Positions 8,499 to 18,448 of a stretch of 64,000 nt of DNA are shown here, one piece after another (within the stretch, counting starts at the first letter, position 1; each line of letters opens with the position of its first letter). Where the stretch lies: the NCBI GenBank assembly GCA_965219965.1, contig OZ244796.1, positions 434,001 through 498,000 on the forward strand, given 5' to 3'. Made by a program: the position numbers and the translations under genes. This stretch comes from G965219965 sp965219965 (GTDB lineage: Bacteria; Pseudomonadota; Alphaproteobacteria; RS24). The notes beneath the pieces are model-generated. The model was given only the letters and a program-made list of their open reading frames with translations. It did not search any database and was not told the origin of the DNA.

Positions 8499-9492
8499 AT
8501 TGGCCATATATGGCTTGACGCATAAAACTGTGCGCTATTTGGCGTTGGCACTGGGGCTGTGCGGCGTGGCTTTATGTGCTGTGTTGCTTTATTTGGCTAT
8601 AGCTTTTTACACCTCTTACGCTTCAAACGCACATCATGTGCGGTTGATTTTGCCCAAAGGCGCACCCTTGCCGAAAATTGCTGGCCAGTTAGAAGCGCAA
8701 AATGTGATTTCCAATGCGCTGGTATTTCGCCTCGGTGTGAAACTGAACGGGCAGGCACAAAAATTGCAAGCGGGTGAATATGAAATTCCCGCCAGTAGCT
8801 CCATGTATGATGTGATGCAACTTTTAGTGTCGGGTAAAATTTTGCTGCACGCTATTACCATTCCCGAAGGGCTAACCGTACAGCAAATTACCAGCCTGCT
8901 TGAAAATAATATTTTGCTTAGCGGGGCGTTTGACTCTGTACCAGAAGAAGGCCATTGGTTGCCCGAAACTTACAAAGTACGCCGTGGAATGGTGCGTGCG
9001 GATTTGGCTAAAATAATGAAAGCGGCCATGCAGGAAACGCTGGCTGTTTTATGGGCAGAGCGCATACCCCATCCGCATATCACCACGCCGCGTGAGGCGG
9101 TGATATTGGCATCTATTGTAGAAAAGGAAACGGGGCTGGCCGGTGAACGTCCTTTAGTGGCGGCGGTATTTCTCAATCGATTAAGCCAAAATATGCGTCT
9201 GCAATCTGATCCAACCATTATTTACGGGCTGGTGGGTGGCAAAGGCACATTAGGCCGTCCCATAAGGCGCAGTGAAATCCGCAAAGCCACACCTTATAAC
9301 ACCTATATGATTGATGGGTTGCCGCCCACGGCTATTGCTAATCCTGGGCAGGCATCGCTGGAAGCTGTGCTACGCCCGATAAAAAGCGAATATTTATATT
9401 TTGTCGCCGATGGAGCGGGTGGGCATGTTTTTGCTAAAACACTGGAGGCACATAATGAAAATGTCAAAAAATGGCGTAAAATCAAACCATAA
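8455..9492 (+). CDS. mltG: Endolytic murein transglycosylase MltG (YceG)
   Basis: Membrane-anchored lytic transglycosylase that cleaves nascent glycan strands. After a cytoplasmic N-terminus there is one membrane helix (residues ~27-52) and then a periplasmic YceG domain, with the catalytic-Glu region ILASIVEKETGLAGERPLVAAVFLNRL and the QSDPTIIYG and TPYNTYMIDGLPPTAIANPG signatures. The start is uncertain: ATG 8455, ATG 8467 (inside fabF) or TTG 8500 just after the fabF stop. The first two overlap fabF by 44 or 32 bp. Confidence 0.93.
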   Translation: MVALMLHFYLRRLRELAIYGLTHKTVRYLALALGLCGVALCAVLLYLAIAFYTSYASNAHHVRLILPKGAPLPKIAGQLEAQNVISNALVFRLGVKLNGQAQKLQAGEYEIPASSSMYDVMQLLVSGKILLHAITIPEGLTVQQITSLLENNILLSGAFDSVPEEGHWLPETYKVRRGMVRADLAKIMKAAMQETLAVLWAERIPHPHITTPREAVILASIVEKETGLAGERPLVAAVFLNRLSQNMRLQSDPTIIYGLVGGKGTLGRPIRRSEIRKATPYNTYMIDGLPPTAIANPGQASLEAVLRPIKSEYLYFVADGAGGHVFAKTLEAHNENVKKWRKIKP

Positions 9493-9544
9493 TTTGAACA
9501 TCAAATGGGCTATAATGAGCTTCGATTTTGATTCTTAAAGCAAG

Positions 9545-10210
9545 ATGCAAATGGCCGTAAAAATAAACACAAATATTCATGAGAATATTCAAAGGCGCGG
9601 GCTTATGCTGGTTTTATCCTCGCCTTCTGGTGCGGGCAAAACAACCATTAGCCGCCGCTTGCTGGATAGTGACGCTATGCTGAATATGTCCATTTCCGCC
9701 ACGACGCGCACACCGCGCCCTAGCGAAACAAATGGGGTGGATTATCATTTTGTCAACCATAAGGATTTTGGCCAAATGCGTGATGATAATAAATTGCTGG
9801 AATATGCCAAAGTGTTTGACAATTATTACGGCACGCCGCGCCAGCCAGTTGAAGATGCATTGCGTGCTGGCCGTGATGTGTTGTTTGATATTGACTGGCA
9901 AGGCACGCAACAACTTCAAGAAGCCGCCGCTGATGATTTGGTACGGGTTTTTATTTTACCACCCTCGTCGGGGGAGTTGGAAAAGCGTTTAACTGCACGC
10001 GCACAAGATTCAGCAGAAATTGTTGCCGACCGAATGGGCAAAGCTTCTGATGAAATTAGCCATTATGCGGAGTATGATTATATTATCGTCAATGAAAATG
10101 CCGATGAGAGCGTAGCGCATGTGCAGGCAATTTTGCAGGCCGAAAGGCTCAAGCGTATTCGCCAAACGGGGTTGTCAGATTTTGTCACACGCCTTCGCGC
10201 AAGTCTCTGA
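9545..10210 (+). CDS. gmk: Guanylate kinase
   Basis: Phosphorylates GMP to GDP with ATP. The 221 residues have P-loop SSPSGAGKTT at about residues 25-34, the GMP-binding STTRTPRP-like ISATTRTPRPSETNG, and FDIDWQGTQQL. The first ~18 residues precede the usual start region (RRGLMLVLSSPS), so an internal ATG at 9605 is also possible. The gene converges on ksgA with a 10-bp gap. Confidence 0.96.
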   Translation: MQMAVKINTNIHENIQRRGLMLVLSSPSGAGKTTISRRLLDSDAMLNMSISATTRTPRPSETNGVDYHFVNHKDFGQMRDDNKLLEYAKVFDNYYGTPRQPVEDALRAGRDVLFDIDWQGTQQLQEAAADDLVRVFILPPSSGELEKRLTARAQDSAEIVADRMGKASDEISHYAEYDYIIVNENADESVAHVQAILQAERLKRIRQTGLSDFVTRLRASL

Positions 10211-10220
10211 TTTATAAACA

Positions 10221-11060
10221 TTATTGTGCTTCTAGCAAGCGTGCTAGGGCGCAAAAATCTTGGATTGAAAGCGTTTCAGCTCGCGCTGTTTCATCAATGC
10301 CTGCATGGCGTAGAATATCTTGCGGCTGAGGAAAAATTTGTTTCAAACTGGCACGGAGCATTTTGCGCCTTTGGCCAAAGGCGGCCGCTGTAACTTTTTC
10401 CAACATTTCCAATTGTGCCTCAGCTAAAGGTGCTGGGCGTGGACGAAGTTGTATCACGGTTGAAGTGATTTTTGGCGGCGGCATAAAAATATCTGGTGGG
10501 ACATCAAATAAAATGCGCGTTTCAGCCAACCAATGCGCTAAAACACTCAAGCGGCCATAATCTTTATTCCCCGCGCTGGCGCAAATACGCCGTGCCACTT
10601 CTTTTTGGAACATTAAAGTAAGGCTTTCCCATTGCAGTGGGCTTTGGTGTAACCATGATAAAAGCAAAGCTGTGCCGATATTATAAGGCAAATTAGAGAC
10701 AATTTTATATGGTTCCTTAGTGAGCATTTCGGGCGGGGTGGCCAATGCATCGGCGCAAATAATATCTAACCGATTGGGGTAGACGGCGCATATATCTTCC
10801 AATATAGGCAGGAAACGCTTATCGGCTTCAATGGCAATGACTTTTTGCGCTCCTTCCATTAATAGCCCACGTGTCAGCCCACCTGGCCCGGAGCCAATTT
10901 CAATAATCGGGTGCGTGTCTAAAGGGACGGCTTGGCGGGCAATGCGGCGGGTGATGTTCAAATCAAAAATAAAATTCTGCCCAAGGCTTTGTCGTGCCCA
11001 TAAATTATGCGCTTTTAACACATCGCCTATAGGGGGTAGAGCATCGCCCTCAGCGGTCAT
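10221..11060 (-). CDS. rsmA: 16S rRNA (A1518/A1519) dimethyltransferase
   Basis: KsgA/RsmA dimethylates two adjacent adenines near the 3' end of 16S rRNA late in 30S assembly. The 279 residues have the SAM-binding motif IIEIGSGPG (52-60) and the catalytic NLPY (123-126), and the N-terminal RQSLGQNFIFD is characteristic. It starts immediately after the surA stop with no intervening base. In many proteobacteria pdxA lies between surA and ksgA; it is absent here. Confidence 0.96.
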   Translation of the reverse strand: MTAEGDALPPIGDVLKAHNLWARQSLGQNFIFDLNITRRIARQAVPLDTHPIIEIGSGPGGLTRGLLMEGAQKVIAIEADKRFLPILEDICAVYPNRLDIICADALATPPEMLTKEPYKIVSNLPYNIGTALLLSWLHQSPLQWESLTLMFQKEVARRICASAGNKDYGRLSVLAHWLAETRILFDVPPDIFMPPPKITSTVIQLRPRPAPLAEAQLEMLEKVTAAAFGQRRKMLRASLKQIFPQPQDILRHAGIDETARAETLSIQDFCALARLLEAQ

Positions 11061-12314
11061 TTAGCGATATTCCACCACGGCATCACGCCGTAATTCACGC
11101 AACTGGCGACGCGAAATCATAGACATGCGCTGTCGGTAAATATTATTTTCAATTTGATCACGCGACACTTCTACACCTTGGTCGTCTTTTCTGTTGCAAA
11201 CAATGAGCAAATCAGTGCTGTCTTTGTTACGAATGGGAGCAGAAATTTCCCCAGCCTCTAATTTGAGCAATATATTTTTCACCGCTGGTCGATAGCCGCC
11301 AACTGGAAGTGGGCCCGTGCGCTTTAATGTGCCGCCATGATAGGCTTGGTCTGCTTGCTCTAATCTTTTGCAGGTTTTGAATTCAGCTTTAATACGGCGC
11401 AAATCAGCCGCAAGGGAAGGACGGTCATTAGCCAAAGATAAGATCAGCAAATCAAAAATATGTCGGTCGGGGTCAATTCCGCCTGATTGCTGAATACCAT
11501 CCACTTTGACAATATAAATACCCGCATTGGTGACAATCGGTGTGCTGATTTCACCTCGCCCAAGGCTGGTGACGACCGATGCTAGTTTAGGGTTAAGCTG
11601 GTCTTCGGTTGTCCAGCCAACTCGTCCGCCTGTGGCAGCTGATGAGGCATTGGAAAATTGTCGCGCAACGGCCGCAAAATCCACACCCTTTTTTAGCTCC
11701 TCAATAAGCTGACGCGCCAAACCAGACAGCCTTGCGCCATCACTAGCCATATCGCCGACTAGCAAAATTTCGCTGAGATTATAGCGTGTGCGGTTAATGG
11801 CATTTATTGCACGCTCCATGGTTTCTTCAATTTCGGCTTCGCTAATATTTATCCGTCCAGAAAATTTGCGCTGGATAAAATTTTGCCACGCAATTTCCGC
11901 CCGAATTTGATTTTCCAACGTGGCGGGACGGATATTATTTTCTTTCAAAAAAGAATGAATATCATCCACATCGCCGCCGCTTTGCTGTGCCATGCGCAAA
12001 ATTTGATTATCAATTTCGGCTTGCGATATTTCAATATCATTTTCCAGCGCAACTTGAACCTGCATTTTTTCATCTACGAGCGTGCGTAAGACCTGATTAC
12101 GCAGAGCTTTGATATTTTCTTCCGTTTTGGGAATACCAGAAGAGGCAAAAAATAAATTAACGCGCTGCTCCACATCATAAATGGACACCACCTCATCATT
12201 AACGATGGCCGCAATGCCTTCCACATCACGCCGTGCCGCATCAGCAGGCAAAACGGGTAGGACGGTTAATACGCCCAAAGCAATAGCTATTAGAAATGTG
12301 TAAGTGTTTTTCAT
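11061..12314 (-). CDS. surA: Periplasmic chaperone/peptidyl-prolyl isomerase SurA
   Basis: Periplasmic chaperone for outer-membrane beta-barrel proteins. The 417 residues start with a signal peptide (hydrophobic LIAIALGVLTVLPVLPADAA, cleavage near residue 27). A SurA N-terminal helical domain follows (EGIAAIVNDEVVSIYDVEQR and later), then a clear parvulin domain (about 175-275, ending GRVGWTTEDQLNP with GIYIVKVDG). A second, more diverged parvulin-like region completes it. It lies just downstream of lptD, a main SurA client. Confidence 0.94.
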   Translation of the reverse strand: MKNTYTFLIAIALGVLTVLPVLPADAARRDVEGIAAIVNDEVVSIYDVEQRVNLFFASSGIPKTEENIKALRNQVLRTLVDEKMQVQVALENDIEISQAEIDNQILRMAQQSGGDVDDIHSFLKENNIRPATLENQIRAEIAWQNFIQRKFSGRINISEAEIEETMERAINAINRTRYNLSEILLVGDMASDGARLSGLARQLIEELKKGVDFAAVARQFSNASSAATGGRVGWTTEDQLNPKLASVVTSLGRGEISTPIVTNAGIYIVKVDGIQQSGGIDPDRHIFDLLILSLANDRPSLAADLRRIKAEFKTCKRLEQADQAYHGGTLKRTGPLPVGGYRPAVKNILLKLEAGEISAPIRNKDSTDLLIVCNRKDDQGVEVSRDQIENNIYRQRMSMISRRQLRELRRDAVVEYR

Positions 12315-12373
12315 ATATTTTCATTTCGTCCCATAATCATTCTTGTTAGCATAAGATAGGCAGAAATTCCAGA

Positions 12374-14560
12374 TTATCTCAGCCCGCCAAATAGATTTGA
12401 ACCTGTCGCCGCACTGCCTAAGGTTTTGAGATTTATGGTTAAATTAAAGCTATTGGTGGGCGGGATATTTCTGTCGCGCACATAATCCTGCACAAAGCCC
12501 AGCCGAATATGCAGGCAATCATTGCGGTAAGAAATGCCTGTCGTGCTATTGAGCTTGGCATTGCGATAAATATCTTGCCTTATGCCCGCATCCAAATGCC
12601 AATTATCGTTAATTCGATAACTGGCATTGGCCTGAAATTCCTCGCGTTCACGATTATCAGATGAAACGCGCCTGTCCAAAAACACATAGCTCATATTAAA
12701 TGAACCTTTTTTGAAACTGGTAAACATATCCGCCTCGGAACGGATAATTTCAAAATCTTTCTGGCTCAACCGCAAACGGTTAGAAAATGTCACCTGTGGA
12801 ATCGGGCGGGTACGGAAATCAAAAACATAATCAGATTTTTTGCCCTCTAGGCCAGATTCTTTATTAAGAAAATCACTGCTCAGTAGGTCATTTTTACGCT
12901 GCCTTTGCGATTGGCCAAAAAACAAAGTGGCATATTGACCCGCATTATTCTGCACAGCATATTTAATGCCATAATCCATCCGTGCTCCACTTTCATAGAG
13001 GTCATAACCAGAAAAGCGCGAGACTTCAAAGAGATTCGTGCTGTCCAAATCAATACTACGGCTATCTTCATTAGGAAAGCGCGGATTATTTTTCACATTG
13101 GGAGACATAAGCAACTGAACAATCGGCTCAATAACGTATTGAGTTTTTTTTCCATATTTAACAAGCGGATAGCGTAATTTTGTGCCAGCATAGCCCGTGC
13201 CACGCGCACGGAAATCATCATCATAAACAGTGTTTTTATCCATTTGGGTGGGTAAATTGCTGGTGCTATATATATCGCCGCGCAGAGTGGTGAAAAAATC
13301 AATCAGCACGCCATTGCTAGTTTGCAAATGTTTTTCCCACCGCGCTTCATTGATAAACCGCACCATATCCGAACCGCGCTCACGTTGCAGGGCAACCAAA
13401 TCTGATTCCAGTGTCACAAAGCCGTTAAAGAACTTTTTATTCAGAATTTTTTGAAAATGAATATGCGGCATTAAATCGGCCAGGCTATCTTCATCTATGG
13501 ATGCTAAAGTGGTGTTATATTTAGTCAACCGCACATCAAAATATGTTTTATCTTGCAAATGGGTCAGATAGGTAAAACTTTCCAAATAATTTTGTACTGA
13601 TAAATCATAACGGCGTAAAAATGTTTCATCCGTGATTTCTTCAATTTGAAAACCATAATACCAATTTGGTTTAAGCAAGAACTTGCCTTCAGCTTTGACA
13701 TTGCCGCGAAAGGTTTTGTCATTATCTTTATTATCTGCCTGATCAACCGATAGCGCATTACCAGTGATATTATATGTGCCGCTTTTTAATAAATGACGAA
13801 AATTAAAGCCAAACATAGCACCCGCATTGGAATAAAAGTTCGGCTTAACGGTCAAATCATAATTGGGCGCAAGATTGATAAAATAGGGCAGGGAGATATT
13901 GCTGCCCAAATCCGATGAGGTGCCGAAAGAGGGAGATAAAAAGCCGCTACGCTTTTTCACATCTGGGGCGGCTTGCGCCAAATAGGGCAGGTAAAAAACT
14001 GGCACGCCCATCAGTTCAATCCGCGCATCTTCATGGATGATGGTTTGGGTAACATCATCATGGATGCTGCGGCTGGTTTTAATTTCCCAACTCGGATTGG
14101 CGTTTGGATTATCAGCGCAAGGCTGGCAGGCCGTATAACCCGCCTTGTTAATAATCATTAATGTCCCTTTTTTACGGACTGCTGTCGTACCTGTAATGCG
14201 TGATTTATCGGGCAGTAAAACGCGCAAACGATTAATAATGGCTTCGTGCATTTTATCGCTCAGCACGGTCTTATCAGTGGAAATAATCATGCCGTCAATT
14301 TCTGTCATCACCACATTGCGCCGTGCGGTGAGAATATCAGTCGCTTGCTGCCATTCAATTTCATCTGCCGTTAAACTGCGGCCTTGGTAAAATATTTTCA
14401 CATTTCCTCGTGCAGTGACAATATCGGTCTGCTCATCATAAGATAGGCTATCGGCTTCTATTGCCGCTTGGTCTTTGGAAATGGTTTGCGCTTGGATGGG
14501 TAGGGCAGAGGTGCAAAGCAATAGGCCAAAGCATAGCAGGGCTGATAATTTGTAAAGCAT
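12374..14560 (-). CDS. lptD: LPS-assembly protein LptD
   Basis: Outer-membrane beta-barrel that inserts lipopolysaccharide into the outer leaflet. The 728 residues open with a signal peptide (LCFGLLLCTSALPIQAQ). An LptA-like jellyroll domain follows (AIEADSLSYDEQTDIVTARGNVKIFYQGR). The LptD/OstA barrel then shows alternating strands rich in aromatic residues, with the PVFYLPYLAQAAPDVKKRSGFLSPSFG signature split around residues 195-225. Its stop is followed by surA, and it starts 6 bp after lptG, so lptF-lptG-lptD-surA-rsmA is probably one operon. Confidence 0.95.
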   Translation of the reverse strand: MLYKLSALLCFGLLLCTSALPIQAQTISKDQAAIEADSLSYDEQTDIVTARGNVKIFYQGRSLTADEIEWQQATDILTARRNVVMTEIDGMIISTDKTVLSDKMHEAIINRLRVLLPDKSRITGTTAVRKKGTLMIINKAGYTACQPCADNPNANPSWEIKTSRSIHDDVTQTIIHEDARIELMGVPVFYLPYLAQAAPDVKKRSGFLSPSFGTSSDLGSNISLPYFINLAPNYDLTVKPNFYSNAGAMFGFNFRHLLKSGTYNITGNALSVDQADNKDNDKTFRGNVKAEGKFLLKPNWYYGFQIEEITDETFLRRYDLSVQNYLESFTYLTHLQDKTYFDVRLTKYNTTLASIDEDSLADLMPHIHFQKILNKKFFNGFVTLESDLVALQRERGSDMVRFINEARWEKHLQTSNGVLIDFFTTLRGDIYSTSNLPTQMDKNTVYDDDFRARGTGYAGTKLRYPLVKYGKKTQYVIEPIVQLLMSPNVKNNPRFPNEDSRSIDLDSTNLFEVSRFSGYDLYESGARMDYGIKYAVQNNAGQYATLFFGQSQRQRKNDLLSSDFLNKESGLEGKKSDYVFDFRTRPIPQVTFSNRLRLSQKDFEIIRSEADMFTSFKKGSFNMSYVFLDRRVSSDNREREEFQANASYRINDNWHLDAGIRQDIYRNAKLNSTTGISYRNDCLHIRLGFVQDYVRDRNIPPTNSFNLTINLKTLGSAATGSNLFGGLR

Positions 14561-14566
14561 AGCGGG

Positions 14567-15700
14567 TTACCCGTCTTCTTGATGCAATAAAAGGGTGAGG
14601 CCAAAAAATCCCGCAATGGCCGTTGGCCCCCATGCGGCTATAATGGGCGGCAAAAGGCCAATATTGCCCAAAGTGTGCATGAAATCTGTGACAAAAAACA
14701 AAGCCAAGCCAGTAATAACCGATATGATAATCATGCGCCCTCCGCCACCGAGCCGTGAAAAGCGCAAACCAAAAGCGGCAGAAATTAACAGCATGGCACA
14801 AAATAAAAATGGCGTGGCCAGCAGAGAATGGAAGTAGATTTTATATTCTTCGGTCGGGAAACCGGCATTTTCTGAGATGCTAATAAAGGTTGGCAGCTTC
14901 CAAAAGGAAATGGTGCGCGGCGGGACAAAATTTTCCTGAATTTGTTTTTCTTTCAGCCCAGTTTTACGTGCCATTCTATCACTACGAAAGCCTGTACCAT
15001 CTGGCCGCGTCGCCCAAATATCATATAAAATCCAATAGTCTTTGCGCAAAATTGCCTGCGCCGCATCAAGGCGTTCAATAATTTGGCCATCTTCGTTAAA
15101 AGTAAAATAGTTAACGTTTTTAAGGATAATCGGATTAGATGAAATAATTTGCGGGGCGTGGATGATAATATAAGCTTTGTTACGCACCAAAATGACATCT
15201 TCGCGCAACCAAAGGCCATTATCGGATACAGATAATTGATTTTGCACGCCGTAAATCAAATTTTTGCGGATATTTTTTGCTTTGCCTGACATAAGTGCCG
15301 AGAAGGGATTCCACGTGCCAACCATAATCACGCCAATGAGCAGAGTGAGCAAAAGCACAGGCGTGATAAATTGCCAAATGGACAGTCCCGACGCACGCAC
15401 AATCACAAGTTCCTGCGTGGTGCTAAGGTGAAAGAAAAAACCAATAGATCCGAACAGAAATACAAAAGGCATGAAATCTTGCACGAGATTAGGAAAGCGT
15501 AATAGGCTGATGGTGATAATATCCAAAGTGCCAATATCTTGACTTTTCACAGCCAGCCGTGAGGTGGTGACAATGTCACCAATCAGCCCGACAATGGAGC
15601 AGACAATGAGCGCAACGCCAAGCCATAAAAGAAAATGCCTGACCAGATAAAGAGAAAGCGTTAAGGGAGACATTAAAGGCGACATTTTAAGACCCCCCAT
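14567..15700 (-). CDS. lptG: LPS export permease LptG
   Basis: Inner-membrane subunit of the LptB2FG transporter that extracts LPS from the membrane. The 377-residue frame has YjgP/YjgQ architecture: three N-terminal membrane helices (LVRHFLLWLGVALIVC onward), a periplasmic beta-jellyroll region (about 135-275), and three C-terminal helices ending HQEDG. The start is uncertain: ATG 15700 overlaps lptF by 14 bp, while in-frame ATGs at 15685 and 15673 lie inside or just after the overlap. The family N-terminus (PLTLSLYLVRHF) favours a later one. Confidence 0.92.
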   Translation of the reverse strand: MGGLKMSPLMSPLTLSLYLVRHFLLWLGVALIVCSIVGLIGDIVTTSRLAVKSQDIGTLDIITISLLRFPNLVQDFMPFVFLFGSIGFFFHLSTTQELVIVRASGLSIWQFITPVLLLTLLIGVIMVGTWNPFSALMSGKAKNIRKNLIYGVQNQLSVSDNGLWLREDVILVRNKAYIIIHAPQIISSNPIILKNVNYFTFNEDGQIIERLDAAQAILRKDYWILYDIWATRPDGTGFRSDRMARKTGLKEKQIQENFVPPRTISFWKLPTFISISENAGFPTEEYKIYFHSLLATPFLFCAMLLISAAFGLRFSRLGGGGRMIIISVITGLALFFVTDFMHTLGNIGLLPPIIAAWGPTAIAGFFGLTLLLHQEDG

Positions 15701-16829
15701 CCGACTTCTGCCCCATTGGATTGGATTTTTGCCGCAAACGGCGGTTTATATCCGAAGCGGTTAATAACCAAGTCAGCGCACATATAATGGTGACAATGGG
15801 CAGGGCGTAAATCAACGCAATATAGACTGGATGGCCAGAGGCAATGCCGACAATACCAAAATCAGCCAGCCAAAAAAGCAAAGCTATTGCCACGCCGATA
15901 ATTAACCGCCTGCGTTGCTTACGATGCCCCATTGTGCCAGTTAAAATAGTTGCAAGGCATATTAGCACCAACGCGAAAGGCGTTAAAAAGCTGGCAATAT
16001 AATTATGTGCCGTGGCAGTCATTTTGCCCTTATTGGTACGGTCATAGGAGCGACTTTCATCTGGATTGAGCAATTCGTGAAAATAACGCTCTTTAATGGT
16101 GTAATAAATCGCCTTTTTCGGTGGAATGATGCTGGATAAATCATAAATATATTCTTTGAAATCCAGCACATTGGCTGGCCCGCCAGAATTATGCGTATGA
16201 ATTGTGCCATCCATAAGAATAAATTTCACTGCCTCATCTGTGCGTAAAATCGCGCCTTCGCGGGCAATATAGCTGGTGACATTGTTAATGTCGCGGGCAT
16301 CATGTAGCAATAGCCCGCGATATGTGCCGTCCTTAGCTTTGCCGCGATTGTGAATGGTCAAACGAGTGACGGGGTTGTGGAATGTACCTTCTTTTACCAA
16401 TGTACCAGCCAAATTATTTTGTATCTCATGGCGATATTCGCGCAAAACTTTCAACCCCATTGGGCTAAACCATAAATTCATAGTCAGAACAATAATGGCT
16501 GTTATCAGTGCTAGAAATAAAGCTGGTACGGCAAGCTGCCATTGGCTAGAGCCAGTGGCCGACATCACAATTAGCTCGCTTTCCTGCCGCAGCTTATTGA
16601 GGCTGTATAAAACCCCGCAAAAAAGTGAAATAGGTAGTATATAGGCCAGCAGGCGCGGAATGGTGACAAGGGTGAGGCGTAAATAGCTGCCTATGCTATC
16701 GGCTTGTCCGCCTATGAGTTCCAGCAAATGCACAGCTTGGGTTATCCACGCCATACCGCCCAGCATAAGGGTTATCAACAGCACAGCACTGCTCATTTGT
16801 TTGAGTAAATAGGTTGAAAATCGTGACAT
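15687..16829 (-). CDS. lptF: LPS export permease LptF
   Basis: Partner permease of LptG. The 380 residues begin MSRFSTYLLKQMSSAVLLI and have three N-terminal helices, a soluble periplasmic middle (about 115-275) and three C-terminal helices. The LYSLNKLRQESELIVMSATG segment is the coupling-helix region that contacts LptB. First gene of the minus-strand LPS export/assembly run; divergent from pepA with 135 bp between start codons. Confidence 0.93.
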   Translation of the reverse strand: MSRFSTYLLKQMSSAVLLITLMLGGMAWITQAVHLLELIGGQADSIGSYLRLTLVTIPRLLAYILPISLFCGVLYSLNKLRQESELIVMSATGSSQWQLAVPALFLALITAIIVLTMNLWFSPMGLKVLREYRHEIQNNLAGTLVKEGTFHNPVTRLTIHNRGKAKDGTYRGLLLHDARDINNVTSYIAREGAILRTDEAVKFILMDGTIHTHNSGGPANVLDFKEYIYDLSSIIPPKKAIYYTIKERYFHELLNPDESRSYDRTNKGKMTATAHNYIASFLTPFALVLICLATILTGTMGHRKQRRRLIIGVAIALLFWLADFGIVGIASGHPVYIALIYALPIVTIICALTWLLTASDINRRLRQKSNPMGQKSDGGS

Positions 16830-16898
16830 AGCGGGTCAGAATCTCCACAAATATTTTCCTGTCATGGATAGCATAGAGTTGAAAAAAACCCTATAGAA

Positions 16899-16927
16899 TT
16901 GCTGTTTTCATCATATAAGGCTATGCT
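16899..16927 (+). promoter_or_regulatory. Candidate promoter for pepA
   Basis: TTGCTG (16899-16904) and TATGCT (16922-16927) are separated by exactly 17 bp and end 37 bp before the pepA ATG, within the lptF/pepA divergent gap. Assigned by eye. Confidence 0.38.
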
Positions 16928-16964
16928 GTCGTGCTATTGTCCCCTTTGAGACTTGGAGAAAAAT

Positions 16965-18446
16965 ATGAATATCAATATCAGCTTTACAAATGCGGCTTTG
17001 GCGAAAAAAGGCACGCTGGTGGTGACCGCCAGCGATAAGGGGCTTGGAAAACTAGGCAAAGCACTGGACAAAGCCACGGGTAGCACTGTCAAAAAGGCCA
17101 TGATGGCGCAGAAATTCACAGGCAAAAAACAGACCATTTTGTCCTTAGTTGCTCCCGCCAAAAGCAGTTTGGCGCGGATTGTACTTATCGGCACGGGCGC
17201 GGCGAAGAAATTAACCGCCTCTGATTGCGAAATGCTGGGCGGAGCGATTGCCGCCGCTTGCAAGCAGGAAAAGGAAATCACCATTTTGCCAGAATTCACC
17301 GTATTGGCGGATTTGAATGAACATGAAGCCGCCGCCCGTTTGGCTTTGGGGGCAGTTTTGCGTGCCTATCGTTTTGACAAATATAAAACGGTGAAGAAAA
17401 AACCACTTGCGCTGAAAAAAATTACCCTTGGCGTAGCTAAGCCAACATTAGCACGTCAGCACTTTGCACCACTTCAAGCTGTGGCGGGTGGCATATATTT
17501 GGCGCGGAATTTGGTTAACGAACCAGCTAATATTCTCACGCCGCCAGAATTTGTGAAACGCGCACGGCAATTAAGCAAGCTGGGCATGAAAATTGAAGTT
17601 TTAACCGAAACCAAAATGAAACAGCTTGGCATGGGTGCATTGCTTGGCGTTGGGCAGGGCAGTGATCAACCAAGCCGTTTGGTTGTGATGCAATGGCAAG
17701 GTACAGTGAAAAGCAAAAAGCCGCTGGCCTTTATCGGCAAGGGCGTTTGTTTTGACACGGGTGGGATTTCCATAAAACCATCGGCGGGCATGGAAGATAT
17801 GCGCGGCGATATGGGCGGTGCGGCCGCTGTGACGGGTCTGATGCATACACTGGCTAAACGCAAGGCCAAAGCCAATGTGATTGGCGTTTTGGGGCTGGTG
17901 GAAAATATGCCATCTGGTACGGCGCAAAGGCCAGGCGATATTGTGAAATCCATGTCGGGGCAAACCATTGAGGTTTTGAACACAGATGCCGAAGGGCGTT
18001 TGGTGCTGGCCGACGCGCTTTGGTACACGCAAAAGCGTTTCAAACCCGCCTTTATGATTGATTTGGCCACGTTGACGGGGGCGATTTTAATTGCGCTGGG
18101 GCAGGAATATGCGGGATTGTTTTCTAATAATGATAAATTATGTGAAAGGTTAGACACGGCGGGTCGGGCAGAAAATGAAAAAGTCTGGCGTATGCCTATC
18201 CATGAGGCATTTGACAAAATGATTGATACACCTAATGCTGATATGAAAAATATAGGTGGTCGTTATGCTGGCTCGGCCACGGCGGCGCAATTTTTGCAAC
18301 GCTTTACTAATAATGTGCCTTGGGCGCATTTGGATATTGCTGGTACGGCGATGGGATCACCCAAAACGGCCATTAGCCAATCTTGGGCAAGCGGCTATGG
18401 GGTGAAGTTGCTTAACCGTTTGGTGAAAGATTATTATGAAGGCTGA
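16965..18446 (+). CDS. pepA: Leucyl (cytosol) aminopeptidase, M17
   Basis: Two-metal aminopeptidase that removes N-terminal residues in the cytoplasm. It has 493 residues from ATG 16965, which has TTGGAGAAAAAT upstream; an in-frame TTG at 16953 lies inside that binding site. The C-terminal M17 domain contains FIGKGVCFDTGGISIKPS (metal-binding Lys/Asp) and the hallmark NTDAEGRL. E. coli PepA also binds DNA as a regulator; nothing here tests that. It is followed 2 bp later by holC, a common pairing. Confidence 0.97.
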   Translation: MNINISFTNAALAKKGTLVVTASDKGLGKLGKALDKATGSTVKKAMMAQKFTGKKQTILSLVAPAKSSLARIVLIGTGAAKKLTASDCEMLGGAIAAACKQEKEITILPEFTVLADLNEHEAAARLALGAVLRAYRFDKYKTVKKKPLALKKITLGVAKPTLARQHFAPLQAVAGGIYLARNLVNEPANILTPPEFVKRARQLSKLGMKIEVLTETKMKQLGMGALLGVGQGSDQPSRLVVMQWQGTVKSKKPLAFIGKGVCFDTGGISIKPSAGMEDMRGDMGGAAAVTGLMHTLAKRKAKANVIGVLGLVENMPSGTAQRPGDIVKSMSGQTIEVLNTDAEGRLVLADALWYTQKRFKPAFMIDLATLTGAILIALGQEYAGLFSNNDKLCERLDTAGRAENEKVWRMPIHEAFDKMIDTPNADMKNIGGRYAGSATAAQFLQRFTNNVPWAHLDIAGTAMGSPKTAISQSWASGYGVKLLNRLVKDYYEG

Positions 18447-18448
18447 GC

